This document shows, in pieces, positions 1 to 10,134 of a stretch of DNA of 64,000 bases. The DNA is taken from the NCBI RefSeq assembly GCF_030817475.1, contig NZ_JAUSZJ010000002.1:4602626-4666625 (forward strand). Direction: 5' to 3'. The notes beneath the pieces were generated by a model. That model saw only the letters and a list, made by a program, of their open reading frames with translations, was not told the origin of the DNA and did not search any database. Source of the DNA: Streptomyces sp. V2I9. GTDB taxonomy: Bacteria > Actinomycetota > Actinomycetes > Streptomycetales > Streptomycetaceae. Within the stretch, counting starts at the first letter, position 1, and every line of letters starts with the position of its first letter. The translations under genes and the position numbers were made by a program.

Positions 1-109
1 CGTCCACCTCACTCGAAGGTGGGTTTCCTCTCTCGGATGCCCGGTGTGTCGGGATGCTGTGAGCAGGGCGCGTGACCCGCGCCGCCGACGTGGTGGGGTG
101 GGGAGCGGT

Positions 110-388
110 ATGACGCGAGAAGCGGGACGGGGCGGAACTCCCGAAGAGCGGGCGGTCCTGCTCGTGGCGGGAGCGGCCGATCTGGCGGTGAGCGCGATCG
201 GGTCGGCCCTGGGCGCGGTGCGGGGGCTGCTGCGCCGCTCGGACGCCGCCGAGCTGGCGGCGGAGGCCGAGCACGAGCTGATGGCGCGAGGACGGCTGGT
301 GCTGGACCGGTACACGGCCCCGCCCCCCGCCCATCTGGAGCTCCTCGCCCGGCACGCCGTCGCGCGGCGGGCCGCCGATGAGGTCTGA
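110..388 (+). CDS. Small unknown protein coupled to polyprenyl synthase
   Basis: A 92-residue protein that I do not recognise. The ATG at 110 is chosen because a GGGGAG stretch lies a few bases upstream; a longer reading from about 44 is possible but has no good ribosome site. It is Ala/Leu/Arg-rich, with a mildly hydrophobic helix at residues 17-42 and a charged helical C-terminal half, and has no clear signal peptide. Its stop overlaps the start of the next gene by 11 bases, so the two are translationally coupled. It may be an accessory subunit or regulator of the synthase; that is inference only. Confidence 0.6.
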   Translation: MTREAGRGGTPEERAVLLVAGAADLAVSAIGSALGAVRGLLRRSDAAELAAEAEHELMARGRLVLDRYTAPPPAHLELLARHAVARRAADEV

Positions 389-1433
389 CCGGTGGGACGC
401 GGCCCTGTTCAAGAGCCGGGTCGACGAGGTGCTGCACCCGTTCGTCGCCCGCGAAGCCGATCTGTTCACGGAGATCGACCCCTCCCTCGCCCCGGTGGCC
501 GCCCAGGTGGAGGCGGCCGTCGCGGACGGCAAACGGCTGCGGGCCGCGTTCTGCTACTGGGGCTGGCGGGCGGCGGGGCAGCCGGACAGCGCCGCGCTGC
601 TGCGGGCGGCCGCGTCCCTGGAGCTGGTCCACGCAGCCGCGGTCGTCCACGACGACCTCATCGACGACAGCGCTCTGCGGCACGGCCGTCCCACCGCGCA
701 CATCGCTCTGCGGGGGGCCGTGCGCCGCCGCCCCCGTTCCGCTGCCGCCGCCAGGTCGCTGGCGATGCTGGTCGGGGACCTGCTGATGGGGCTGGCCGGG
801 CAGCTGTTCGCCACCAGCGGTCTGCCCGCCGCCTATCTGGGCCGGGCCCGCCCGCTGTGGTCGGTGCTGGGCCGGGAGCTGATCGCGGGCGAGTGCCTGG
901 AGATCCTGTGCACCGGGGCCGAGCCGGACACCGGAGCCTCCTTGCGGGTGATCCGGTACAAGACCGCCAAGTACACCGTGGAGCAGCCCTTGTTGATCGG
1001 TGGAGCGCTGGCCGGGGCCGGCCGGGCGCTCCGCGAGGGCTACTCCGCCTTCGGCCTGCCCCTCGGCGAGGCGTTCCAGCTCAGGGACGACCTGCTCGGG
1101 CTGTTCGGAGATCCCGAGCGCACCGGCAAGGCCAACGCGGACGATGTGTGCGGGCAGCGGCCCACGGCGCTGCTGGCGGAGACCTGGCGCCTCGCCGGTG
1201 ACGAGGACCGGGGCCGGCTCCGGGCCCACCTGGGCCGACGTCACCTCGACCAGGGAGGGCTGCACGCGGTGCGCGAAGTGATGCGGCGGCACAGGGCCCC
1301 CGCCCTCGTCGAGGACATGATCACGGCACGTGTCGAGGAGGCCCTCGGCGCCCTCCACGAGCTGGACGTGCCGGCCGGCGCCGCCGATGCCCTGGGCGCG
1401 CTGGCGAACTCGGCGACCGTCCGGCTGTCCTGA
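378..1433 (+). CDS. Polyprenyl (geranylgeranyl-type) diphosphate synthase
   Basis: A trans-isoprenyl diphosphate synthase of 351 aa, which condenses isopentenyl diphosphate onto allylic diphosphates. The first Asp-rich motif is HDDLIDD (residues 91-97), preceded by GKRLR at 51-55 for IPP binding. The second is LRDDLLGLFGD near residue 236, followed by the typical TGK segment. The length fits short-chain to medium-chain actinobacterial synthases of the IdsA type. Chain length cannot be read with confidence. It is coupled to the small upstream ORF, and 148 bp upstream of a DUF2236 oxygenase on the same strand, so the product may be a precursor for a modified or cleaved isoprenoid. Confidence 0.9.
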   Translation: MRSDRWDAALFKSRVDEVLHPFVAREADLFTEIDPSLAPVAAQVEAAVADGKRLRAAFCYWGWRAAGQPDSAALLRAAASLELVHAAAVVHDDLIDDSALRHGRPTAHIALRGAVRRRPRSAAAARSLAMLVGDLLMGLAGQLFATSGLPAAYLGRARPLWSVLGRELIAGECLEILCTGAEPDTGASLRVIRYKTAKYTVEQPLLIGGALAGAGRALREGYSAFGLPLGEAFQLRDDLLGLFGDPERTGKANADDVCGQRPTALLAETWRLAGDEDRGRLRAHLGRRHLDQGGLHAVREVMRRHRAPALVEDMITARVEEALGALHELDVPAGAADALGALANSATVRLS

Positions 1434-1455
1434 CCCGCCCGCTTTCCCGCCCCCG

Positions 1456-1546
1456 GGGCTCCGACTCACAGGGCTCCGATCCCCGGGGCCCCGATCCCCG
1501 GGGCTCCGACTCGCGGAGACCCGACTCCCGGGGCCCCGAGTCCCGC
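1456..1546 (+). repeat. 15-bp degenerate tandem repeat (minisatellite)
   Basis: About six imperfect copies of a 15-nt unit close to CCGGGGCTCCGACTC fill most of the gap between the synthase and oxygenase genes. Copies vary at a few positions (CTCCGAC, CCCCGAT, CCCCGAG). The unit is a multiple of three, so the reverse strand reads as an open, pentapeptide-repeat shadow frame. It could shape the transcript by GGGG/CCCC pairing or may simply be replication slippage. Confidence 0.75.
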
Positions 1547-1581
1547 CCGCCGCTCACGTCCCGAGGACAAGGAACCACGCC

Positions 1582-2745
1582 ATGACCTACACCGAGGTTT
1601 CGATGAACGCCCTGCGGGAGGGCGGCGACGAACTGGCCGACGCGACCGTGGCGGCGCTCTTCGAACGCGGGGAGGTGGGCAAGTTCAACACCCTGATGCG
1701 GTACGTCTCCACCGCGGGCGCCCCCCTTCCCGACGGACTGCCCGATGTCGCCCGCGAGTACCTGCGGGCGACGAGCGCCCCGCCGGACTGGGTCGACTGG
1801 GAGGAGATGGAGAAGGCCCGGTTGTTCTTCATCGACAACAACGTGCACATCTCCACCGCTCTGTCGTTCGCCTCCATGCCCGCCTGCTACGTGGTCCCGC
1901 ACGTGGCGAAGCTGCTGTCGGCGACCCATGGACTGAAGTACCCCTCCAAACGGATGGCGGAGACCGGCCAGTTCACCGTCCACCTGATGCGGCCCGACGC
2001 CTTCGAGGCCGGAGGCCGCTTCATCCCCGCCGCCCAGAAGGTCCGGCTCCTGCACGCGTCCATCCGCCACCACCTCCGGCGCGAGAACCGCTGGGACACC
2101 GGCGCGCTGGGGACGCCGATCTGCCAGGAGGACATGATCGGCGGGCAGATGTTCTTCTCGCTCCTCGTCCTCGACAGCCTGCACCGGCTGGGCATCCACA
2201 TGTCCGAGGAGGGCGCCGAGGCGTACTACTACGCCTGGCGGGTGGTCGGCGCGATGCTGGGCGTCAGCCAGGAAGCCGCCCCCCGGTCCCTGGACGACGC
2301 CCGCGCCTTCCTCGACCTGTACATGATTCGGCACATGGGCCCTTCCGAGGAGGGTGCGTCGCTCACCCGGCAGCTCATCGACCTCTACGAGGAGGTCGTG
2401 CCCGGAACCTTCTTCGACCCGATCGTCTCCGCGCTCATCCGCCACCTCACCGGCGACACCTGTGCCGACTGGCTACGGGTGCCCCGCTCCTCCTGGGACA
2501 CCGTCGTCAAGGCCGTACCACATCTCCTCGGTGTCCTGGAGACGATCGAGGACCGCTCCCCCCTGGGAGCCCGGGCGCTGGACCGCCTCGGCCACCTCAC
2601 CACCCTCCTCGAACTGTCCTCGCTCACCCGTGGACGCGTGATGCACTACGCCATCCCGGAGCAGCTCAAGAAGGAGTACGACGTCCCCCCTGCGTCGCTC
2701 CGCGCCCGCCGCTGGCAACCGCCCACGGCCACCGTGCGCCTCTGA
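1582..2745 (+). CDS. DUF2236 / MpaB-Lcp-like haem oxygenase
   Basis: A 387-aa protein of the ER-bound oxygenase mpaB/rubber oxygenase (DUF2236) family. Family members bind haem b, and latex-clearing protein Lcp cleaves polyisoprene. The start ATG at 1582 has AAGGA upstream. R124, T128 (RMAET) and H158 (RLLHAS) have exactly the spacing R+4=T and R+34=H that I recall for the essential R164/T168/H198 haem set of Lcp from strain K30. The Lcp catalytic Glu148 position does not obviously match, so rubber itself is an unlikely substrate. No signal peptide is seen, unlike secreted Lcp. The location behind a polyprenyl synthase suggests an isoprenoid substrate, by inference. Confidence 0.8.
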   Translation: MTYTEVSMNALREGGDELADATVAALFERGEVGKFNTLMRYVSTAGAPLPDGLPDVAREYLRATSAPPDWVDWEEMEKARLFFIDNNVHISTALSFASMPACYVVPHVAKLLSATHGLKYPSKRMAETGQFTVHLMRPDAFEAGGRFIPAAQKVRLLHASIRHHLRRENRWDTGALGTPICQEDMIGGQMFFSLLVLDSLHRLGIHMSEEGAEAYYYAWRVVGAMLGVSQEAAPRSLDDARAFLDLYMIRHMGPSEEGASLTRQLIDLYEEVVPGTFFDPIVSALIRHLTGDTCADWLRVPRSSWDTVVKAVPHLLGVLETIEDRSPLGARALDRLGHLTTLLELSSLTRGRVMHYAIPEQLKKEYDVPPASLRARRWQPPTATVRL

Positions 2746-2773
2746 CGGCCGACGAGCGGCGGGAAAGCGCGTC

Positions 2774-2815
2774 CGCCCCGGTTCCGGCCGCCCCGCGCGG
2801 CCGGAAACCGGGGCG
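2774..2815 (+). terminator. Stem-loop downstream of oxygenase gene
   Basis: An almost perfect 17-bp G+C-rich stem (arms 2774-2790 and 2798-2815, one bulged A) with a 7-nt loop, located 29 bp after the oxygenase stop. It is a likely terminator or 3'-end-stabilising hairpin. Confidence 0.7.
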
Positions 2816-2874
2816 GGACGTTCCTGAACGTTCCACCGGCCGGGTGAGCTTGCGGCCTCCTCCCGCCGTGTCGG

Positions 2875-2900
2875 CGCCCCCTCGCGCGAGGGGGCGTTTT
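2875..2900 (+). terminator. Intrinsic terminator with T-run
   Basis: Palindrome CGCCCCCTCG / CGAGGGGGCG (2875-2884 and 2887-2896) followed directly by TTTT. This classical U-tract is unusual in a genome this GC-rich. It isolates the isoprenoid genes from the downstream lipoprotein gene. Confidence 0.8.
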
Positions 2901-3006
2901 CAGTGGGGGGAAGGAATCAGTGTGATCAACTGCAAATGCCACCAATAAGCACTATCCGGACCCTTCCGGTACGGGGTGGTCCGGGCCGGCCCCGGAGGTA
3001 TCAGCC

Positions 3007-5469
3007 ATGTCCCACGTCGGCGTCCCGCGCGGGACGGTTCGAAAGCGCCGCACGCTCGCGCTCCTCACGACGGGGGTGCTCACGATCCCGGTGCTGGCGG
3101 GGTGCAGCTCCGGCGGTGAGGAGGCCCCACGGGGCGTGCCGCAGGACATCGCGCCCACCGCCCGCCAGGCGGTCGCCGACGGCTCCACCGTGACGTGGGC
3201 GATCGACGCGCTGCCCGCCACCTTCAACGCCTTCCAGGCGGACGCGGACGGCGCCACCGCCCGGATCACCGAGGCCGTGCTCCCCACGCTCTTCCCGATG
3301 GACCGGACCGGGCAGCCGAAGCTCAACCCGGACTACCTGGAGTCCGCGAAGGTCATCGAGCGCGAGCCGAAGCAGGTCGTGCTCTACAAGCTCAACCAGC
3401 GGGCGGTGTGGAGCGACGGGCGCGAGATCGGTGCCCCCGACTTCGTCGCCCAGTGGCGGGCCCTCAGGGGCAAGGACTCCGCGTTCTGGACCGCCCGCAA
3501 CTCCGGCTACGAGCGGATCGAGAAGATCGAGCGCGGCGCGGACGACCTCCAGGTACGGGTCACCTTCTCCAAGCCGTACGCCGACTGGCGCTCGCTGTTC
3601 TCGCCGCTCTACCCGAAGGAGATCACCGGCTCGCCGGAGGCCTTCAACGACGGTGCGCGCACCACCCTCAAGAACACCGCCGGGCCCTTCGTCCTGCGCG
3701 GTGTCGACAAGGCCGAGGGCACCGTGACCCTCGCCCGCAGTGCGCGCTGGTGGGGCGACAAGGCCAAGCTCGACACACTCGTCTTCCGGGCGGTCGCCCC
3801 CAAGGACCGTACGAAGGCCCTCGCGGACGGCGCGGTGGACGTCGCCGATATCGACCCGTCCACCGCCGACCGCATCACGCTCGCCCGCCGCGACCGGGGC
3901 GGCAACGGCCAGCCGCTGACCCACGGTCCGGGCGCCGACGTCTCGCCCGCCGCCGCCCTGCGCTCCTACGCCGTGGCACACGGCAGTGACGAGAAGGCCG
4001 CCGGGATCGAGAAGGCCGCACGGGCGAAGAACCGCAAGGCCGCCCTCGCGTACGCCGCGGAGCAGAAGGCCCTGCGCGCCTTCGCCGTACGCAAGTCCCT
4101 GGAGCCCGCCTACACCCAGCTCGCGCTGAACGGTGAGTCCGGGCCGCTCGCCGACGACCGGGTCCGCCGCGCGGTGGCCCGCGCCCTGGACCGCCAGGAG
4201 CTGGCGCAGACGGTGCTGGGGCCGCTGGGGCTTCCGGCCAAGCCGCTCGGCAGCCACCTCGCCCTTGAGGGGCAGCCCGGTTACCAGGACGGCAGCGGGG
4301 CGCTCGGCGAGCAGAACACCCGGGAGGCCCGCGCCCTGCTGGCGGACGCGGGCTGGACCCGCGGCGGCGCGGCCCGGCCGCCCAAGGACACCAAGGCCGG
4401 CAGCGAGGCGGAGAAGAAGGGCGACCAGGGCACCGACGCGGAGGAGAAGTCCACCGGGGGCGCCGAGAAGGAGAAGGGCGCCGCACAGGACAAGGACCAG
4501 GCCAAGGACGCCACGAGCGAGAAGGAAGCCGAGAAGGCCGAGAAGGCCGAGAAGGCCGAGAAGGAAGCCGAAAGGAAGGCCGGAACGGACGAGGCCGACC
4601 GGGCCGGCCGGGGCGGGGAGGACTCCGCCGCCTCCCGCGACGAGGGGCTCTACATCGTCGGCGAGGACAACAAGCCCGGCGCCCACGCCCCCGCGCACGC
4701 CACCAGCGGCACGTCCGCCGTCCATGTCCTCGCCCCCGCCCGGCACGCGGCCGTCCAGAGCGCCGCGCTGCGCCGCCAGGCCGCCGCGGCCACGGGTGAG
4801 GACGGCACGGTCGCCGCGCGGGACAAGCGGCCCGGCGGGGCCGCCGGAGCGTACGCCCCCGTCGGCACCGCCGCCCCCGCGCCCGCCGCGGCCAAGGGGC
4901 AGCTCGGCAAGGACGGCAAGACGCTGACCCTGCGCTTCGTCCTCCCCTCCGGACCGGGCTCCCAGTCGCTGCGCAGCGTCGGGGACAAGATCGCGGCGAT
5001 GCTGGAGAAGATCGGCATCGGCACCGAGATCACCAAGGTCTCCGACGAGAGCTACTTCCAGGACCACATCGCCTCCGGCGCGTACGACCTGGCGCTCTAC
5101 TCGTGGCCCGCCACCGCCTACCCGGCCACCGACGGACGCCCCATCTACGCCAAGCCGGAGCCCGCCACCGACGGGTCGCTCCTGGTGGAGCAGAACTACA
5201 CCCGCGTCGGCACCGACCACATCGACCAGCTCTTCGACCGGGCCGCCGCCGAGCTGGACGAGAAGGCCGCACGCGAGCTGATGAAGCAGGCGGACGCCCG
5301 GATCTGGGCTGCCGCCGGATCGATTCCGCTCTACCAGCGCCCGCAGCTCGTCGCCGTCGACAAGAAGCTCGCGAACGTCGGGGCGTTCGGGTTCGCGGCC
5401 CCCCGGTACCAGGACATCGGGTTCAAGAACCGGCAAGCCGCAGGTTCCCCCGCAGACCGCAAGAAGTAG
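3007..5469 (+). CDS. LpqW-like family 5 solute-binding lipoprotein
   Basis: An 820-aa extracellular lipoprotein. It has a Tat/Sec-like N-terminus with RKRR, a hydrophobic stretch, and lipobox LAGC near residue 33. The N-terminal domain matches SBP family 5 (peptide-type binding proteins), and the C-terminal domain resumes near residue 640 with LTLRFVLPSG. Between them lies a roughly 175-residue insert (about residues 459-635) rich in Glu, Lys and Ala, including repeated EKA units. That makes the protein much longer than the usual 530-600 aa. No permease genes follow it, and typA is next, as with lpqW (cell-envelope lipid regulator) in mycobacteria. It may therefore be a regulatory rather than a transport protein. 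Confidence 0.8.
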   Translation: MSHVGVPRGTVRKRRTLALLTTGVLTIPVLAGCSSGGEEAPRGVPQDIAPTARQAVADGSTVTWAIDALPATFNAFQADADGATARITEAVLPTLFPMDRTGQPKLNPDYLESAKVIEREPKQVVLYKLNQRAVWSDGREIGAPDFVAQWRALRGKDSAFWTARNSGYERIEKIERGADDLQVRVTFSKPYADWRSLFSPLYPKEITGSPEAFNDGARTTLKNTAGPFVLRGVDKAEGTVTLARSARWWGDKAKLDTLVFRAVAPKDRTKALADGAVDVADIDPSTADRITLARRDRGGNGQPLTHGPGADVSPAAALRSYAVAHGSDEKAAGIEKAARAKNRKAALAYAAEQKALRAFAVRKSLEPAYTQLALNGESGPLADDRVRRAVARALDRQELAQTVLGPLGLPAKPLGSHLALEGQPGYQDGSGALGEQNTREARALLADAGWTRGGAARPPKDTKAGSEAEKKGDQGTDAEEKSTGGAEKEKGAAQDKDQAKDATSEKEAEKAEKAEKAEKEAERKAGTDEADRAGRGGEDSAASRDEGLYIVGEDNKPGAHAPAHATSGTSAVHVLAPARHAAVQSAALRRQAAAATGEDGTVAARDKRPGGAAGAYAPVGTAAPAPAAAKGQLGKDGKTLTLRFVLPSGPGSQSLRSVGDKIAAMLEKIGIGTEITKVSDESYFQDHIASGAYDLALYSWPATAYPATDGRPIYAKPEPATDGSLLVEQNYTRVGTDHIDQLFDRAAAELDEKAARELMKQADARIWAAAGSIPLYQRPQLVAVDKKLANVGAFGFAAPRYQDIGFKNRQAAGSPADRKK

Positions 5470-5856
5470 CGGTCAAGTACCACACCCGCAGGCCGCCAAG
5501 CTCAGATGCATCTCAAAACCCTTGCCCGCCGGTTCCGCCGGCGGGCAAGGTGGTGCCTGCCCTTGACCCGGGCCGTTCATCGCTTCACCGCTCCTCACCC
5601 CCCACAGCTCCGCCCGCGTTCCGGCCGCATCGACGGCCCGGCAGTACCCGAGGGCCCGGTTCGAGGCCCTTGACACCGGCTGAATATCGCCTGAATCACA
5701 CGGGAAGACCGTCTCCGCGGATCGGTCCGGGAAGCCCGGCGGGCCCAGGGCCCGTACGATGGGACGAGCCGTGGCGTGCCGCCCGGCGGGCGTACGAGGA
5801 CTCGAAGACCGACTGAGACGCCTGATCCCACGATCCGAGAGAAGCGCAAGCCACCC
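5470..5856 (+). other. 387-bp intergenic region between lipoprotein gene and typA
   Basis: It holds one strong terminator (listed separately) and a presumed typA promoter that I cannot place exactly. The segment upstream of typA is less GC-rich in places (TTGACACCGG around 5670, GAATATCGCCTGAATCAC near 5682). No gene is visible here. Confidence 0.6.
5521..5549 (+). terminator. Terminator after LpqW-like gene
   Basis: Perfect 12-bp stem CTTGCCCGCCGG / CCGGCGGGCAAG with the 5-nt loop TTCCG, starting 52 bp after the stop codon. Confidence 0.8.
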
Positions 5857-7731
<1,875 letters not shown>

Positions 7732-7745
7732 TCCCTCTCACGGGA

Positions 7746-7774
7746 CCCGGCGGCCCGATGTCCGGGCCGCCGGG
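7746..7774 (+). terminator. typA terminator
   Basis: Perfect 12-bp stem CCCGGCGGCCCG / CGGGCCGCCGGG with a 5-nt loop, 14 bp after the typA stop. Confidence 0.8.
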
Positions 7775-7819
7775 AGCCGTACGGGCCGACACGCCGCCGT
7801 ACGGCCCCGACGCACCCGA

Positions 7820-7857
7820 GGACCGCCCGGACGCCCGTGAGGGCCTCCGGGCGGTCC
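7820..7857 (+). terminator. Second stem-loop after typA
   Basis: 11-bp outer stem GGACCGCCCGG / CCGGGCGGTCC, with an inner GCCC/GGGC helix closed by a GTGA loop. It is probably a back-up terminator. Confidence 0.55.
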
Positions 7858-8006
7858 CGTCAGGGCCCGGGGGCATCAGGGCCGGAGACCCCGCCGGGGA
7901 GGTCCGCCGGCGGGTTCCCGAGCCTCGGAGCCGTACGCTCCGCATGCGGAGGTCTCCGCGCACCCCGGCCGCTCGTCGGACGGTGCGTCAGCACAGCCGT
8001 TGACAG

Positions 8007-8047
8007 AAGGCCCGGCCCACCACGGACACTGTGGTGGGCCGGGCCTT
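8007..8047 (+). terminator. Strong stem-loop before opp operon
   Basis: Perfect 17-bp stem (arms 8007-8023 and 8031-8047; AAGGCCCGGCCCACCAC pairs with its reverse complement) and a 7-nt loop. It blocks read-through from typA into the permease operon. Confidence 0.8.
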
Positions 8048-8389
8048 CGTCAATCGCTTTTCCTGACCGTGCTGTCCGGATATCGGGGGTCGCTCTCCGG
8101 AACATGTGTTAACAGTCCGTTTCGGGCGTGTCTGTCTGGGATCACTTTGTCCGGATTTCGGGCACACGGGCGGGTCTGATGTTGTCAAACCGAGACCCTT
8201 TAAGTGTGGTTTACAGCCCGGTCGTACTCAATAGTTGGCTCCATTGAGCTCGGGTCAATGGGTCACGCACTGTGGGGAGTGCCGACTCACGAGCACACTC
8301 GGGGCACTGAACGATCACCGTCAGGGGTGTCGGTGAATCTCTCCAGTGCCCTTCTTGTAGTCAAAAGTGGACTCATGAGGAGGAAACCC

Positions 8390-10006
8390 ATGCGCGGTGC
8401 CAAGAGCGCCAAGTGGGTCGCGGGAGCGGCCGTCATCGCCCTGGCCGCGACTGCCTGTGGCGGCGGCGACAGTGGTAGCGACAAGAAGAACACGTCGGGT
8501 CAGCCCGCCGGGTACGTCTCGATCGACGTCGGTGAGCCCCAGAAGCCTCTGATGCCGGCCGACACGAACGAGAGCAACGGCTCCTACGTCATCCAGTCGC
8601 TGTTCACGCAGCTGCTGGACTTCGACGACAAGGGCGAGATCGTTCTCACGAACGCCGAGTCCGTCGAGACCGAGGACTCCAAGACCTGGACGGTCAAGCT
8701 CAAGGCCGGCTGGAAGTTCCACAACGGCGAGGCCGTGACCGCGCAGTCGTACATCGACGCGTGGAACTGGTACGCCAACGTCGAGAACAAGCAGCAGAAC
8801 GCGTTCTGGTTCTCCGACATCAAGGGCTACGCGGACGTCCACCCCGAGAAGGGTGCGCCGAAGTCCGACAAGATGTCGGGTCTGAAGGCCGTGGACGACA
8901 CCACGTTCACGATCGAGCTGACCGACAAGGTCCCGTACTTCAACTACAAGCTCGGCTACGCGACCTTCGCGCCGCTGCCCAAGGTCTTCTACGACGACCC
9001 GAAGGCGTTCGGCCAGAAGCCGATCGGCAACGGCCCGTACACGTTCGAGAAGTGGACCCACAAGAAGCTCATCCAGGTCAAGGCCTGGCCCGAGTACCAG
9101 GGTCCGAACAAGGCTGCCAACAAGGGCATCCAGTTCAAGAACTACTCGACCGTCGAGGCCGCGTACTCGGACGTCATCTCCGGCAACCTGGACATGATCC
9201 GCCAGGTCGGCCCGCGTGACCTCCCGAAGTACAAGGCGGACCTCGGTGACGGCGCGATCGACCAGCCGTACGCCGCGATCCAGACGCTGACCCCGGCGTT
9301 CTACTCGAAGACGTTCAAGGACATCGACCCCAAGGTCCTCCAGGGTCTGTCCATGGCGATCGACCGTGAGACCATCACGAAGACCGTCCTGAACGGCACC
9401 CGCATCCCGGCGACGAGCTTCACGCCCCCGCAGGTCAAGGGCAACCAGACGCTCGACTCGGACGTCCTGAAGTTCAACCCGGCCAAGGCCAAGGAGCTCA
9501 TCAAGGCCGGCGGCGGCGTCCCGGAGAACAAGTTCTCCATCCAGTACAACGCCGACGGTGGGCACAAGGAGTGGGTGACCGCTGTCTGCGAGTCCATCCG
9601 CAACGCCACCGGGGTCGACTGCGTGGGCGACGCCAAGCCGGACTTCCCGACCGACCTCGAAGCGCGTGACAACAACGAGGTCAAGGGCTTCTACCGCGGT
9701 GGCTGGGTGGCCGACTACCCCGTCAACGTGAACTTCCTCAAGGAGCTCTACCACTCCAAGGCGGAGTCGAACAACGGTCGCTTCAGCGACAAGGAGATCG
9801 ACGACCTGATGGCGAAGGGTGACAAGGCCGACTCGCTCGAGGCCTCCGTCGCCGCCTACCAGGAGGTCGAGAAGAAGCTGGTCGACAAGATGCCGGCCAT
9901 CCCGCTCTGGTACTACGCCATCAACGGCGGCCACGGCAAGAACGTCGACAACGTCAAGGTCGACTTCCACGGTGACCTCGAACTGACCGGCGTCACCACC
10001 AAGTAA
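8390..10006 (+). CDS. Oligopeptide ABC transporter binding lipoprotein, operon 1
   Basis: An SBP family 5 peptide-binding lipoprotein of 538 aa, anchored outside the membrane to capture oligopeptides for the permease encoded behind it. The ATG at 8390 is chosen over 8375 because AGGAGGAAA ends 4-5 bases before it. The signal peptide ends at lipobox ATAC near residue 24, followed by a GGG-rich linker. The central GNGPY signature of the family is present. It is the first gene of a five-gene operon. Its paralogue at 14380 shares the MRGA start and overall plan. It is Opp/BldK type; which copy corresponds to BldKB cannot be settled here. Confidence 0.92.
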   Translation: MRGAKSAKWVAGAAVIALAATACGGGDSGSDKKNTSGQPAGYVSIDVGEPQKPLMPADTNESNGSYVIQSLFTQLLDFDDKGEIVLTNAESVETEDSKTWTVKLKAGWKFHNGEAVTAQSYIDAWNWYANVENKQQNAFWFSDIKGYADVHPEKGAPKSDKMSGLKAVDDTTFTIELTDKVPYFNYKLGYATFAPLPKVFYDDPKAFGQKPIGNGPYTFEKWTHKKLIQVKAWPEYQGPNKAANKGIQFKNYSTVEAAYSDVISGNLDMIRQVGPRDLPKYKADLGDGAIDQPYAAIQTLTPAFYSKTFKDIDPKVLQGLSMAIDRETITKTVLNGTRIPATSFTPPQVKGNQTLDSDVLKFNPAKAKELIKAGGGVPENKFSIQYNADGGHKEWVTAVCESIRNATGVDCVGDAKPDFPTDLEARDNNEVKGFYRGGWVADYPVNVNFLKELYHSKAESNNGRFSDKEIDDLMAKGDKADSLEASVAAYQEVEKKLVDKMPAIPLWYYAINGGHGKNVDNVKVDFHGDLELTGVTTK

Positions 10007-10042
10007 CGCCTGCGGGTCATTCCCCAACTGGCCGTCATCCGC

Positions 10043-10063
10043 CCGTGCTGCCCCTCAGCACGG
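10043..10063 (+). terminator. Small hairpin after binding-protein gene
   Basis: CCGTGCTG / CAGCACGG stem with loop CCCCT, 36 bp behind the stop codon. It is the first of two hairpins in this gap. Confidence 0.5.
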
Positions 10064-10068
10064 CCGGA

Positions 10069-10108
10069 GGCGCGGGGGTCGTCTCTGCGAAGAGACGGCC
10101 CCCGCGCC
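10069..10108 (+). promoter_or_regulatory. Intercistronic GNRA-capped hairpin (attenuator/processing site)
   Basis: 18-bp stem (10069-10086 with 10091-10108) with a single G-U pair, capped by a GCGA tetraloop. It sits between the binding-protein and permease genes. Such hairpins usually lower distal expression or protect the upstream mRNA, giving excess binding protein. The second opp operon has a hairpin at the same place. Confidence 0.75.
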
Positions 10109-10134
10109 GCAGTTATCCCCACACGGAGGCACCC

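Larger units (their letters stand above)
7732..8389 (+). other. 658-bp intergenic region with three hairpins and opp promoter
   Basis: Downstream of typA lie three successive stem-loops (7746-7774, 7820-7857, 8007-8047). Beyond them, 8100-8389 is relatively AT-rich and must carry the promoter and leader of the first oligopeptide permease operon. A TTGTCA at 8182-8187 is a possible -35 box, but the matching -10 is poor. No convincing coding sequence is present. Confidence 0.6.

Noticed and set aside
1..109. Gene in the first 109 bases
   Set aside because: No frame with a ribosome site or recognisable product; it is probably the promoter/leader of the first operon.
378..2745. Family 2 encapsulin cargo locus
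   Set aside because: Polyprenyl synthases can be encapsulin cargo, but no shell-protein gene is present here.
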